DNA from: Acidimicrobiia bacterium
GTDB lineage: Bacteria > Actinomycetota > Acidimicrobiia > IMCC26256 > JAOSJM01
DNA length: 64,000 nt
NCBI GenBank assembly: GCA_027494165.1
Contig: JAOSJM010000006.1
Location: forward strand, 407,992 to 471,991
Direction: 5' to 3'
In this document: in pieces, positions 55,530 through 64,000 of the stretch
Layout of the letters: each line of letters starts with the position of its first letter
Numbering within the stretch: position 1 is the stretch's first letter
Position numbers and translations under genes: made by a program
The notes under the pieces: model-generated
The model's database searches: none
Seen by the model: the letters and a program-made list of their open reading frames with translations, nothing else
What the model was told of the DNA's origin: nothing

Positions 55530-56044
55530 GGAATCCAGTCGGACAGAATCGTCAGTTCCTTTACCGGCTCGACCGGATCGTTGGTCGCCAGCGCCACGCG
55601 GAAGTCGTGCGGGCCATCCATCCCCGCGTGCATCGTGAACTGACAGGTGACGGTCGTCTCTTCACCGGGCATGAGTGTCGTCGAACCGACGACAGCCCTG
55701 GGCGGTCAACAGCCCTCTACAAGCCGGACCTGCGGCTCGCCGAGGATCTCCAGCGGTGCATCGCCGACGTTGCGCACGCGGAAGACGGTTTCGACAGGCG
55801 TATTGAGCTTCACCGCGCCATAGTCAAAAACCTCCTGGGCGACTTCGACGCGCGGCCCGCCCGTGTAGGTGGGGGTGAAGGCGGCCGGCGCACTGCCGGT
55901 TCCGCCGTTTTGAGACGACAGTACCGCGACGACAAGCAGCGCCATTGCTGCCACCAGGCCGCCCACTCCCAAGAGTAGGGGATTGACCCTTGCCGGCTGC
56001 GACGCGCGCGGCTTCGCGGCGCGGCGCCGTTTTGATCGGCTCAT
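55526..56044 (-). CDS. DUF1573 protein with Cys-Sec (in-frame UGA, putative selenoprotein)
   Basis: 172 residues when UGA is read through. A basic N-terminus and one membrane helix (LLLGVGGLVAAMALLVVAVL) are followed by the DUF1573 Ig-like domain: VAQEVFDYGAVKLNTPVETVFRVRNVG, PLEILGEPQVRLVEGC. The next codon, residue 113, is UGA (55708-55706), then PPRAVVGSTTLMPGEETT, QFTMHAGMDGPHDFRV and TNDPVEPVKELTI, normal conserved DUF1573 sequence, ending at a TGA that overlaps the next gene's start. Reading UGA as stop would leave a 177-nt gap in an otherwise overlapping operon and cut the domain. Relatives would be expected to have Cys here (inference). Confidence 0.8.
55676..55694 (-). promoter_or_regulatory. 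Putative bacterial SECIS hairpin of the DUF1573 gene
   Basis: UGUCGUCG-GUU-CGACGACA: eight perfect pairs with a GUU loop, starting 11 nt after the UGA. The spacing equals that of the fdhF SECIS upper stem in Escherichia coli and of the UxxU gene here. Confidence 0.7.
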
Positions 56045-56553
56045 GTGTTTTTTTCCTCCGTGAGAACTCCGGTACGTGACTGATTGGCGCGCGTGCGCCC
56101 CAGATAGACCAAGGCGCCCACGGCGGCGATCACCACCAGCGCCGCAGCACGCCAGAATGGGACGTTCGGGCCGATGACCAGTTCGCCAATCATGAACGGG
56201 TGCAGCGCCCCACAACTAACCGAGCAGCGAAAGCGAAACTTCCCGGCGCGATCCGCGACGAACGCGATACGCTCCGCCACCCCCGGCGTGACGCGGCGTT
56301 CGACGCCGTAGCCTTCCAGGTAGAAGCCATGCACCACGTCGGAGGCGGTCAGCGTGATGACCACGCGGTCGCCCTGGTTGACCTCGATCCGGCCTGGCGC
56401 AAACGCGAACTGCGTGGCGTCAATCGTGAGCGCGCGCGTCGTTGGCGGCGCTGCTGGGGCGAAGGGGACCACCAGCACGATCAGCGCCAGCGCCGCAAAG
56501 GGCAGCAGGAGACGGACGTGTGGCCGCGACAAGGCGGCAAGGCGGCGGTGCAT
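56041..56553 (-). CDS. Membrane-anchored CuA-type cupredoxin
   Basis: 170 residues: an N-terminal signal/anchor helix (LLLPFAALALIVLVVPFAPA), a cupredoxin domain with DVVHGFYLEGYG (Cu His) and CSVSCGALHPFM (C-x3-C-x3-H-x2-M CuA motif), and a C-terminal membrane helix (AAALVVIAAVGALVYLG). It resembles subunit II of heme-copper oxidases without the oxidase. ATGA overlap with the DUF1573 gene, 7 bp after the PCYCGC gene. Confidence 0.83.
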   Translation of the reverse strand: MHRRLAALSRPHVRLLLPFAALALIVLVVPFAPAAPPTTRALTIDATQFAFAPGRIEVNQGDRVVITLTASDVVHGFYLEGYGVERRVTPGVAERIAFVADRAGKFRFRCSVSCGALHPFMIGELVIGPNVPFWRAAALVVIAAVGALVYLGRTRANQSRTGVLTEEKNT

Positions 56554-56560
56554 GAGGGGG

Positions 56561-57016
56561 CTACTCCTGCGGGAAAGGCGTGTCGGTCGAGGGACCGAAC
56601 GCGCTATACGTGGCGTCGATGTACTGGCGGATCTCCGGCGCTTCCTTGCCCTCGTTCATCAAGCGCATCACGTCGCGGGTGATGTCCACGCAGATGCCAC
56701 AGCCGGCGGCGTGGCTGTCGAACGTGATCCTGCCATCTGCGGCCACGTCGCTGACATAGCAGCTCAGGTTGCTGGTGTGGCCCATCGCGCCGCAGCCACA
56801 GTAGCAGGGATACTTCTCAAGTTCGTCGGGGTTGGCGGCGGCGAAGCGGTACGCCTCTTTCACCGCCGGCGGCGCGTCCGCGAGGAAGTCTGGGAGCAGC
56901 GCCTCGTGCACCAGGTCGAAAGCACGCTGCGGCGACGGGGCACACGCGGTTCCCAGAAAAAGGACCGCCAGGAGAAAGAGCCACTGCGGGTTCGCGTACC
57001 GCTTCAGTTTGCGCAT
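56561..57016 (-). CDS. PCYCGC-motif lipoprotein
   Basis: 151 residues. Signal peptide with lipobox LGTAC. The middle holds PCYCGCGAMGHTSNLSCYV and the later segment SHAAGCGICVDITRDVMRLM, matching the PCYCGC-motif family of small exported proteins; seven Cys in all suggest metal or redox chemistry. Function unknown. It is often near copper or cytochrome genes (from memory of such clusters, not checked). Confidence 0.78.
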   Translation of the reverse strand: MRKLKRYANPQWLFLLAVLFLGTACAPSPQRAFDLVHEALLPDFLADAPPAVKEAYRFAAANPDELEKYPCYCGCGAMGHTSNLSCYVSDVAADGRITFDSHAAGCGICVDITRDVMRLMNEGKEAPEIRQYIDATYSAFGPSTDTPFPQE

Positions 57017-57058
57017 TATCTGACCCTCGATGATTTACCCGGCAGCGTAGCCGGCTCT

Positions 57059-57253
57059 CTAATGGCCGTGGTGGTGTCCGCCGCTGTGGGTACCCGTGCC
57101 GCCACCCGCCAGGTATTTCTCAGGGTCCCTCTCGAATGCGACCTTGCAGCCTTCCGCGCAGAAGTAGTACTTCTGGCCTTTGTAGACCGCTTTGGCGGGG
57201 GCCGTTTCGGGATCGACCATCATCCCACAGACCACGTCTTTCACCAGTGTCAT
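57059..57253 (-). CDS. YHS-domain metal-binding protein
   Basis: 64 residues. VKDVVCGMMVDPETA and KYYFCAEGCKVAFERDPEKYL form a complete YHS domain with three Cys, and a His-rich tail (HSGGHHHGH) could bind copper or other metals. YHS domains often accompany copper ATPases and mercury or copper handling. 42 bp upstream of the PCYCGC gene. Confidence 0.85.
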   Translation of the reverse strand: MTLVKDVVCGMMVDPETAPAKAVYKGQKYYFCAEGCKVAFERDPEKYLAGGGTGTHSGGHHHGH

Positions 57254-57293
57254 GTTTACCCTCCTGTTTGTCGAAACCGATCGCGTATTGGGT

Positions 57294-58445
57294 TCATTCC
57301 GTCACGTTCACGATGAGCATCAGCCCACCCGGCTCGACGCCGTCATTGGTCGTATGGTGCAGGATGTGGCAGTGCAGCATCCACTGCCCCGGCTCGGTGG
57401 CGAGCCACTCGATGTCGTAGCGCTCGCCCGGCGCAACTGAGACCGTATCCTTGGTCAGTTGCGCCGCCGCCGGCACGGGATGCCCATCGGTCGCCACGAT
57501 CTTGAACGGCACGCCGTGCAGGTGCATCGGGTGCACGAACTGCCCGATGCTCATCAGGCGCAGGCGCACGCGCTCCCCAACCCGGACGTTGATCGTCTCC
57601 ACTGCCGGGAACGCCTTGCCGTTGATGGTGAAGTAGTTCGGCTCCATGCCCGCCATCGGCATCGCGGCGTAGGTCTGTCCGTCCGTCACAAGCCATTCGG
57701 AGAGCATCAAGACCATGTCCACATCCGGCGGGTTCGCCTCCGGCGTGGCGGGATCGATGAGGAACGGCGCGTACAGGCCCAGCATGACCTGCGTGTCGCT
57801 CTCGAAGTGCGAGTGATACATGAACGTGCCGGCGGGTTTGGCGACGAACTCGTAAGTGAACGTCGCGCCAGGCAGGACAGGGTCCTGCGTCACGCCCGGC
57901 ACGCCGTCCATCGCGTTGGGCACTTCGACGCCGTGCCAGTGAATCGTCGTTGGCTCAGGGAGTTCGTTCTTGAGAATGACGCGCACGCGGTCGCCCTCGG
58001 TGACGCGGATCATCGGGCCGGGGACAGTGCCGTTGTAGGTCCACGCGACCACGGTTACGCCATCCAGAATCTCCCACAGCACGGGCCGCGCGGTCAGCTC
58101 AAAGACCTTGACGTCGCCCTCCAGCCGGAAATCGAGCGGCTGCGCGCCGCGCGTCTCGGTCGCCGGCAGCACGCCCTCGGCGCTGGCCGGCCCCATCGCG
58201 TGGCCGCCGCCTGAACTTTCACCTGACATCTCTTCCATCGTGCTCATGTCGTGCATCGTATCCTCCGGGGTCGGCGTGGGGCTGGCGCTGGCATGATCCC
58301 CAGCGTGGCCCGCCCCCATTTCAGAGGGGTCGGTCGGCGTCGGCGTGGGATTTTCACGCGCGCGCGCCGGTGTTGGTTGGGCAATCGCGAGTGCCAGGAT
58401 TGCGAATGCAAGGACCATGTACAGGATGACCAGCTTCGGTTTCAT
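57294..58445 (-). CDS. Multicopper oxidase (laccase-like, two cupredoxin domains)
   Basis: 383 residues. Signal peptide/anchor (LVILYMVLAFAILALAIA), then a Thr/Pro/Met-rich linker with MHDMSTMEEMSG. Copper ligands are visible: TIHWHG and MYHSHFE in domain 1; HPMHLHG and HCHILHH in domain 2, covering type 1-3 sites. The length suits short MCOs. It probably oxidises Cu(I) or organic substrates outside the cell. ATG 58445 is chosen because the signal helix starts there; a TTG 17 codons upstream is possible. Confidence 0.9.
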   Translation of the reverse strand: MKPKLVILYMVLAFAILALAIAQPTPARARENPTPTPTDPSEMGAGHAGDHASASPTPTPEDTMHDMSTMEEMSGESSGGGHAMGPASAEGVLPATETRGAQPLDFRLEGDVKVFELTARPVLWEILDGVTVVAWTYNGTVPGPMIRVTEGDRVRVILKNELPEPTTIHWHGVEVPNAMDGVPGVTQDPVLPGATFTYEFVAKPAGTFMYHSHFESDTQVMLGLYAPFLIDPATPEANPPDVDMVLMLSEWLVTDGQTYAAMPMAGMEPNYFTINGKAFPAVETINVRVGERVRLRLMSIGQFVHPMHLHGVPFKIVATDGHPVPAAAQLTKDTVSVAPGERYDIEWLATEPGQWMLHCHILHHTTNDGVEPGGLMLIVNVTE

Positions 58446-58517
58446 AGGGCTGTTCCGGATGCCTCCCTTGAGTCTTTTGGATTCGGGTGTCTTCAATGCC
58501 TGTTCGCTATAGGGTCA

Positions 58518-59756
58518 TCAGTCAGCAGCCGCCAGCTCGCGACCGCTCTCCTGCCAGGCGACCATCCCGCCGGGCACATCCCACACCTGGGTGTAGCCCA
58601 GGTCCACCAGCGCGTGCGCTGCAATCTCGCTCATCCTGCCGCTGCGGCAATACAGGACGATGGGCGCATCTCTGTCCGGGAGCGCGGCGGTCAGCGCGTC
58701 AAGGTCGTTGAAGGGGACGTGGACGTCGGTGCCTTCGATCTCGCCTTCATAGGGGATATGGACGTTGACGATGGTGTACCCGTTGCCGCCGTTGGCGAGG
58801 AGGTCGGCAAACTGCTCGACCGTGAGCGTCTGGTACACTCCGGTTGGGGATGCAGCCGACATCGCGTCCTCGGCGTGCCCGGTCATGTCGATGAAGTCGC
58901 CATGCCAGTGGTGCAGCCACACCTGCCCGCTGTAGCCGTTGACGCTCAACATCCCCACGATCGCGCCGTCTTCCAGGACGTGCAGCGTGTAGTAGCCGTA
59001 GAAGGCGTCCGCCTCCGCGTCCACTTCGAGGCCAGGGAAGGCCTCATCCAGGAACGCCTGCGCGTACGCGCGCGCCTCATCCGGCGCGACGGCCATCTCC
59101 TCGCCCACATCGGGTGGCGCCCACATCCCCATGCCGTGCATCATGCCCATGCCGTAACGCAGGTTCCACATCATGTTGGGACCTGGCTCGCCGATGACCG
59201 TGCCGGTCACCGGATCGATGAGAAATTCGAACGCGCCGCGCCCGGTATCCGTCTCACGCGCCTCGGCATAGAAGTGATTGCTGAACTGCATCACCTCACC
59301 CAGTTCCAACGCGGACTCGTCGCCCCACGCGGCGATGTACGCCGCCGCGACCGCGACCGCCTCGTCCAGCGTCAAGGTGTTGTCGGCCGGCGCCAGGTCG
59401 TCCGGCGGGATCCACGCGCCCATCATGCCGGCGCCGGGTCCGAAGCGGCCCAACTCGTCCAGGTCGAACCCCATCATCGCGCCGCCCATCATCATCCCGC
59501 GGCCCATGTATCCCATCATCCCGCCCATCATGCCCATGCCATACCAGCCCTGCTCAGCACAGGCTTCCGGGAAGCGGTCGCCCATCATGCCGCGACCGCC
59601 CATCATCCCGCGACCGCCACCCCAGTAACCGAAAAGATCACAGGGCGGGGCGTCGGGGTCCTGAGCGTTGACGACCCAGGCGCCAAGTCCCACCGCCAGC
59701 CCAACAGCAATGACGGCGATCAACAGTGTCCTTCGTCGTGTATGTTGCCTGATCAT
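58518..59756 (-). CDS. Met-rich, PepSY-like and rhodanese-domain exported protein
   Basis: 412 residues. A signal peptide (LLIAVIAVGLAVGLGAWVVNA) is followed by a Gly/Met-rich region (residues about 45-110, repeats of GRGMMG and GGMMGYMGRGMMMGG) likely to bind copper. Next come two PepSY-like modules (LDEAVAVAAAYIAAWG, FYAEARETDTGRGAFEFLIDPVTG; then ARAYAQAFLDEAFPGLEVDAEA) and a C-terminal rhodanese domain (QTLTVEQFADLLANGGNGYTIVNVHIP, catalytic loop YCRSGRMSE). It may bind Cu via Met and move sulfur. First gene of the redox operon. Confidence 0.85.
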   Translation of the reverse strand: MIRQHTRRRTLLIAVIAVGLAVGLGAWVVNAQDPDAPPCDLFGYWGGGRGMMGGRGMMGDRFPEACAEQGWYGMGMMGGMMGYMGRGMMMGGAMMGFDLDELGRFGPGAGMMGAWIPPDDLAPADNTLTLDEAVAVAAAYIAAWGDESALELGEVMQFSNHFYAEARETDTGRGAFEFLIDPVTGTVIGEPGPNMMWNLRYGMGMMHGMGMWAPPDVGEEMAVAPDEARAYAQAFLDEAFPGLEVDAEADAFYGYYTLHVLEDGAIVGMLSVNGYSGQVWLHHWHGDFIDMTGHAEDAMSAASPTGVYQTLTVEQFADLLANGGNGYTIVNVHIPYEGEIEGTDVHVPFNDLDALTAALPDRDAPIVLYCRSGRMSEIAAHALVDLGYTQVWDVPGGMVAWQESGRELAAAD

Positions 59757-59874
59757 GATTGCACTCCTCTACTCAAGTCTTGCAGAAAGTCTCACCTTGC
59801 TTCCAAAGATAGTCCCTTCGCCGCCCCGCCGGCGCGCCCTGCCGGCGACGCCATTCGGCGGGGCTTTCATCCCA

Positions 59875-60486
59875 CTACATCGCGTATCGGAAGATCCGTC
59901 GGGGCGCCATCCGCGCCGACGCCAGCCCGGGACGCGACCGGCTGCCCCAGCTGCTCGGCAAGGCCAGGTAACGCGACAGATCATCGGTGACATCCGTCGA
60001 CAGCCCCGGTGACCGCCACTGGAACGCCGCCCCGGCGGGCGCGGAGCGCTGGTGTCGTAAACTGCCCGGGGCCAAGCGCATAGGATTAGCCCGGCGGTCG
60101 CATCAGGGCGTTCGTGCCGTCCTCGAAGCGATCGGGACGCTACGACCAGACGACCGCTGCGCGACAGGGCCGGCGCGCGAGCGCTTCAGATCTCCTGGTT
60201 CGACCAACGGGTCAGCGGCACAAGGCCGCGCGCGAACGTCCGGTGGACGCGCATCAGCGCAGCGTTCCGTCCGGCGCGCGCTCTCCGTCACCGCACACCA
60301 GCTGCGCGCTTGGCGAGCGCCCACGAGTCGCTGACACCACGACACCGGCCAACGCCCGTGACCGCGTACGACTTCCAGAACCTGGCGGAAGTGGCGATCG
60401 CCAGCCTCTCGCCTGGCGGTCGAGGGCTCCAGCGCGCTTCGCGCCACGTTCAGCGGTTTCACTGGGATAATCGCCCATAGCTTCAT
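59875..60486 (-). pseudogene. cofC: 2-phospho-L-lactate guanylyltransferase (CofC), many frameshifts
   Basis: The start MKLWAIIPVKPLNVARSALEP is typical of CofC, which guanylates phospholactate or a related acid in coenzyme F420 synthesis. Pieces of the rest appear in different frames: SDSWALAKRAAGVR, NAALMRV, DRHERPDATAGLILCAWP, and PFQW-like FQWRSPGLSTDVTDDLSRYLALP at the end. At least four indels are needed. Its ATG overlaps the stop of the upstream gene (ATGA). It may be decayed or poorly sequenced. Confidence 0.6.
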
Positions 60487-60858
60487 GAGTCAGCGCTCAC
60501 GGTCTCCGGCGGCACGGTCATATACGGCGCGAGCGTCGCCAGCAACACGCTCAAGACGTGCGCCCTGAGGGCTGTTGGCGCCGTACCAGCATCGGGCACG
60601 GTGAGGTGCACCCAGCCGTCGCGCCCGTGTGCGACCACCCGCACTGGCGCCGGCGCATCGCCATACACCAGCAGCACGGCGTACTGGCAGGTGCACTGAC
60701 TTGTGCCATGATATGGACAACCACACTCCGGCCAACCCGGCGAGGGCGGTGCGCAGGTTGAAGCTGCAATACACGCGCAGTTTCCGGGCTTCCAGCGCCC
60801 GGACCAGCAGCGACACGGCCACCTGACAATCGGTTTCGACGCGCATCTGGTCGTCCAT
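60483..60858 (-). CDS. Small Cys-rich hypothetical protein, one frameshift
   Basis: About 125 residues. RVETDCQVAVSLLVRALEARKLRVYCSFNLRTALAG is followed, after a shift near 60,722, by CGCPYHGTSQCTCQYAVLLVYGD and a C-terminal domain VRVVAHGRDGWVHLTVPDAG then VLSVLLATLAPYM. The CxCPYHG-x4-CxCQY cluster may bind a metal or iron-sulfur centre. I know no family. Between doxX and cofC; its stop overlaps the cofC ATG. Confidence 0.55.
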
Positions 60859-60913
60859 CGCTCTCTTCCTCGCGCATACCGCACCGTGCCGGCGTTTGCG
60901 CCTCGTAACCCGC

Positions 60914-61550
60914 TCAGGCGGCGGATGGTTCCTGCTCGGCGGGCGGCAGCGTCTCGACGCGGCGCGGGCGCCGGACTCCAGGGCGTGCCCAGGCGCGGAA
61001 GGAGGTAGCGATCCAGGCCGTAGTACCCGGCAGTCTTCCACGCCAGGACGAGCAGAATCGCGCCCAGGCCCAGCAGTGCGTTGGTGCTGGCGGAGCCGGC
61101 CATGATGAAGTTCCAATTCATGAACGCGGCGAACAGGGCAGCGACGCCGACGAACGCCCCCTGTGATCAAGGTCACGCCGATCAGGAATTCGCCGACCGC
61201 GACCAGCTTGGCAAACCATGTGTAGGCGCCGCTGTCGAGCAGGCTCCGGATGAAGGTCCGGTACCAGTCGAAGGCGATGGCGGGGGCGCGCCGGTGCGTC
61301 GGGCACAGCCACGGCCCGCTCCCAGAAGCCCTTGAGCGCTTCGCCACTCTGTACCCATGCCGGGGTTGCCCAGCTTGCCCAGAGCCGATTCGAGCCAGAC
61401 CAGCCCGATCAGCACCCGCACCGCCAGCCAGATCGCCGCCAGGCGGGTGTCGTCGAACAGAAAACGCGCCACAGGCGGGTCCTCGACGACGGTTCCCCAT
61501 CGCGTCTTGACGGTGTGTTCGTTGTCAGCATCCATGCGTCCATTCTCCAT
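60914..61550 (-). CDS. DoxX-family membrane protein, frameshifted
   Basis: About 210 residues. LAAIWLAVRVLIGLVWLESALGKLGNPG is the first DoxX helix; after a shift near 61,360 come PPIAFDWYRTFIRSLLDSGAYTWFAKLVAVGEFLIGVTLITG and, after another near 61,165, FMNWNFIMAGSASTNALLGLGAILLVLAWKTAGYYGLDRYLLPRLG. A third shift gives the end ETLPPAEQEPSAA. DoxX proteins are small quinol- or thiosulfate-linked membrane proteins. ATG 61550 or 61535. Confidence 0.78.
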
Positions 61551-61738
61551 GGGACTATGCCCTTGCGATCTGCCAGTGAGCGTAAGGGATTCAGGGATCA
61601 GTGACCAGCGCCATATGGCGCGCGCGCTCCCCCGCCATTCGGCCTACTCTCAAGGCGTGGGCCGATGGGAATCGAGAGCGACTCCGGTTTGGATTTACTG
61701 CGCTCTGAGTGGAGTCGAATTGGGGACGCAGCCGGCGC

Positions 61739-63417
61739 TTACGCGCTGAGGGTGACGCTGACGGTGGTTCCATCGCCCGGCTTGGAGGCGATGGTCAATC
61801 TGCCGCCGACGATCTGCGCGCGCTCGACCATCCCGACCAACCCAAAGTGGCCGTTCCGGGTCAGATCGTGAAAGTGATCCGGCAGGGCGAAACCCACGCC
61901 ATCGTCCTGTACGTGCAGGGAGACACGCTGTTCGTCGAACTCCAGCCGTATCTGGAGATGCGTGGTCTGCGCGTGGCGGGTGGCGTTGCTCAAGGCCTCC
62001 TGGGCAATGCGGAACAGGGCGCCTTCCTGCTCAGGGGACAGCCGGCGCGCCTGCCCGCGCCCCTGGAAATGTGCGCCACTCTCGTGGGCAAGCATCTCCA
62101 GCGCCGGCGCCAGCCCAAGCTCCTCCAGATACACCGGACGGAGCGCCCGGCTGAAGCGCCGCACCTCGTCCACCGCCTCGCCGGCCATGACGCGCAGCTC
62201 TGCCAGCCGCGCGCCCGCGCGCTGCGGGTCGCGCTCCAGGGTGCGCTGGATCATTTGCAGCCGCTGGCCGAGTGCGATCAAGGTCTGCACGGTCCCGTCG
62301 TGCAACTCCCGTGACAGCCGGGCGCGTTCCTCTTCCTGCGCCTTGGTGATTGCGCCCAGGTAATCCTGCAGGGTGTCCTGGTAGCGGCGCAGTTCGCGCG
62401 CCATCCGGTCCAGGGTGCGGCGCAGTTCCTCGATTTCCTTGACGCCGCCCACCGGATCGGACGCGGCATCGAAGTCTCCCGCCCAATCTGGTTCGCCTGG
62501 GCATCGAGCTGCTGAAGCGGGCGTACCACGTAGCGCAGACCGAAGACCAGCGCCAGGAGCGAGACGACCGCGGCGGTGAGCAGGACGAACGGCATGATGC
62601 GGTCGAACCGGAGCAGTGGGTCGGCGAGCGCCTCCCATGACTCGCGCAGTACCAGCGCCCATCCCGCGCCGGGAACCGGCGCGTAAGCAACCACCTGCTC
62701 GCCTTGTGGGTGAGGCGCGAACGCCACGCCGCTCTGACCGGCCAGCGCCTCGTCGATCCCTGGCATGGTGTGCCGCGTATCGGGGTCGCCGGGGTCGCCA
62801 ACCGCGTAGAGCGCCTCGCGGTCCGGGTTGACTAGCAACACGGAGGCGGTTGTGCCGATGCCGCTGGCAGCAAACAGCGCCGGCAGTTGCAGCACGGGCA
62901 GTGGAAGCGCGCCGACCAGCCAGCCGCCGTCTTCGTCAATCGGAACGATCCACAACACCGTCTGCTCTGCGGCCAGGGCAAGGATCGCCGCCTCGTCCGC
63001 CGCCCCAGGATCGCGACGTGACGGTGAGACCGCTGTGCCAACCCAGGCCGGCGCTTCCGCTCGGCCAGCGACAACCTGGCCGTCGGAGCCGACGACCCAG
63101 AGCGTCATCCCGTCGAGCGCCTGGCTGAGGTCGGCCAGGCGCGCATCCAGCGCCTGAAGGTCACCCCCATGTGCAGCGCTTGAGGCGGCAATCTGCAGGC
63201 TGCTGGTGTACCGGTTCAGCAACGCGGCGATGTCCCGGGCGAGCACTCGCGCCAGGCCTGTGTCGCGCTCTGCCACCATCGCGCGCATCGACTCCTGGTG
63301 GCTGCGAACGCCGGTGAGGGAGAAGCCAATGAGCAGAATGGTGAGCGGCAGGATCGTCCAGAGCAGAATCTGGACGCGCAGCCCGCGCAGGCTGATAGCG
63401 GACCACCAGGCTCTCAA
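61739..63417 (-). CDS. NarL-type sensor histidine kinase, one frameshift
   Basis: About 560 residues. Two membrane helices (LLWTILPLTILLIGFSLTG and FVLLTAAVVSLLALVFGLRYVV) flank a periplasmic dCache-like sensor region. A HAMP-like linker, the HisKA_3 box (ARLSRELHDGTVQTLIALGQRLQ) with the phospho-His, and the ATPase (IAQEALSNATRHA, DDGVGFALP, GHFGLVGMVERA) follow. The break is near 62,490. The TTG start overlaps the response regulator stop (TTGA), so the pair is one transcript. Confidence 0.9.
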
Positions 63418-64000
63418 AGGTCCTCCTCCGGCAGGCGGATCAGCCCAAGCTGGAGCGCCTTGGTCACGGCCTCCGTGCGGCTGCTGACACTGAGCTTGCT
63501 GTAGATGTTCGCCAGGTGGCCCTGCACCGTCCGGTCGCTGATGTCGAGCCGGCGGCCAATCGCGCGGTTGGTCAGCCCACGCGCCGCCAGCGCCAGCACT
63601 TCCGTCTCGCGCGGCGTCAGTTCCTCGACCAGCGGCACAGAAGGGGCGGGTTCCGCGAGGTGCGCCATCAGCTTGCGCGCGATGGTTGCATCCAACGCCG
63701 ATTGCCCTTCGTGCACAGCGCGCACTGCCGCCACGATCTCGTCTGCTTTGGCGGTCTTGAGTGCGTAGCCGTTGGCCCCGGCCTGCAGCGCCGCCAGCAC
63801 AAACGGATCGTCGTCGTAGGCCGTCAGAATGAGCACCCCGACCGAGATCTGCTGCTCGCGCGCCCAGCGGACGACGTCGATGCCGGTAGCCTTGGGCATC
63901 CGGATGTCGAGGATGGCAACGTCCGGTCGGTGCTGCTGGATGAGGGCCTTTGCCTCCTCACCGTCGGATGCTTCCGCCACCACCTCGATATCGTCTTCCT
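63414..64000 (-). CDS. NarL/LuxR-family response regulator, 5' end outside window
   Basis: About 195 residues visible. The receiver domain has VAILDIRMPKATG with the phospho-acceptor Asp and LTAYDDD, ALKTAKADEI (Lys switch). The C-terminal LuxR-type helix-turn-helix is LTPRETEVLALAARGLTNRAIGRRLDISDRTVQGHLANIYSKL. Upstream of its kinase. It may control the DoxX unit or the redox operon on the same strand (inference). The N-terminal part lies beyond 64,000. Confidence 0.92.
   Translation of the reverse strand, partial: EDDIEVVAEASDGEEAKALIQQHRPDVAILDIRMPKATGIDVVRWAREQQISVGVLILTAYDDDPFVLAALQAGANGYALKTAKADEIVAAVRAVHEGQSALDATIARKLMAHLAEPAPSVPLVEELTPRETEVLALAARGLTNRAIGRRLDISDRTVQGHLANIYSKLSVSSRTEAVTKALQLGLIRLPEEDL

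Noticed and set aside
55706..55708. UGA read as tryptophan (alternative code)
   Set aside because: Other genes in the region end normally at TGA with overlapping starts, and the UGA follows Cys at a site where Trp would be odd.

Overview
The window appears to be two different genomes joined near 51.06-51.09 kb. Bases 1-51,060 are very GC-rich DNA with many GTG/TTG starts, ATGA/GTGA gene overlaps, a polyphosphate glucokinase, a SigE-like ECF sigma factor and a DUF222/HNH (13E12-type) protein. Together these point to a high-GC actinobacterium, perhaps Acidimicrobiia (inference). Bases 51,090-64,000 have lower GC, different codon use and a gene set (CuA cupredoxins, PCYCGC protein, NarL-type two-component system, DoxX, CofC) that suggests Chloroflexota (inference, weaker). 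At the join a minus-strand TPR protein loses its N-terminus and what looks like the end of a plus-strand cation antiporter begins, so an assembly chimera is the simplest reading.

Many genes are broken by single-base frameshifts, most often by loss of one base in a G/C run of five. I read these as sequencing errors and annotate such genes as one locus with the shift positions.

Layout. 0-5.4 kb: gnd-zwf, ppgK, DUF2203, pheA-serS, tRNA-Ser(UGA). 5.6-14.3 kb: YdhR-like protein, GH13 alpha-glucosidase, MOSC protein, tRNA-Ser(GCU), D-2-hydroxyacid dehydrogenase, GIDE-LemA membrane protein, acetate kinase, metallophosphoesterase and, antisense to the end of the last, a SelW-like CxxU selenoprotein. 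14.3-19.3 kb: a sulfatase and a large anchored protein separated by copies of a palindromic repeat. 19.5-39.2 kb: a nitrogen-compound catabolic island with class V aminotransferase, alanine dehydrogenase, acyl-CoA ligase, thiolase, two paralogous FCD-type GntR regulators, M20 amidohydrolase, amidase, Dpp-like ABC importer without ATPases, thioredoxin-like protein, degenerate SDR, two PLP lyases, an MlrC-family protein and an alpha/beta hydrolase. AT-rich operator-like sites sharing one core sit at 27.0, 32.35 and 36.6 kb, with weaker copies at 19.49 and 24.79 kb. 39.2-51 kb: beta-lactamase fold protein, TetR unit, bioB, ECF sigma/anti-sigma-like pair, DUF429, two HNH proteins, GNAT, alpha/beta hydrolase, PNPOx-like protein, TPR fragment.

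The most interesting part is a tightly packed minus-strand operon from 59.76 down to about 52.75 kb: Met-rich PepSY/rhodanese protein, multicopper oxidase, YHS protein, PCYCGC lipoprotein, CuA cupredoxin, DUF1573 protein, 4Fe-4S polyferredoxin membrane protein, CuA-cytochrome c fusion, thioredoxin-like lipoprotein. Two of these genes have in-frame UGA codons exactly where redox cysteines are expected: C-U in the DUF1573 protein and U-x-x-U in the thioredoxin-like protein. Each UGA site is followed 11 nt later by a strong hairpin with a GU-containing loop, as in bacterial SECIS elements. I propose an extracytoplasmic copper/thiol-selenol redox system containing two selenoproteins. Selenium-insertion genes are not in the window.
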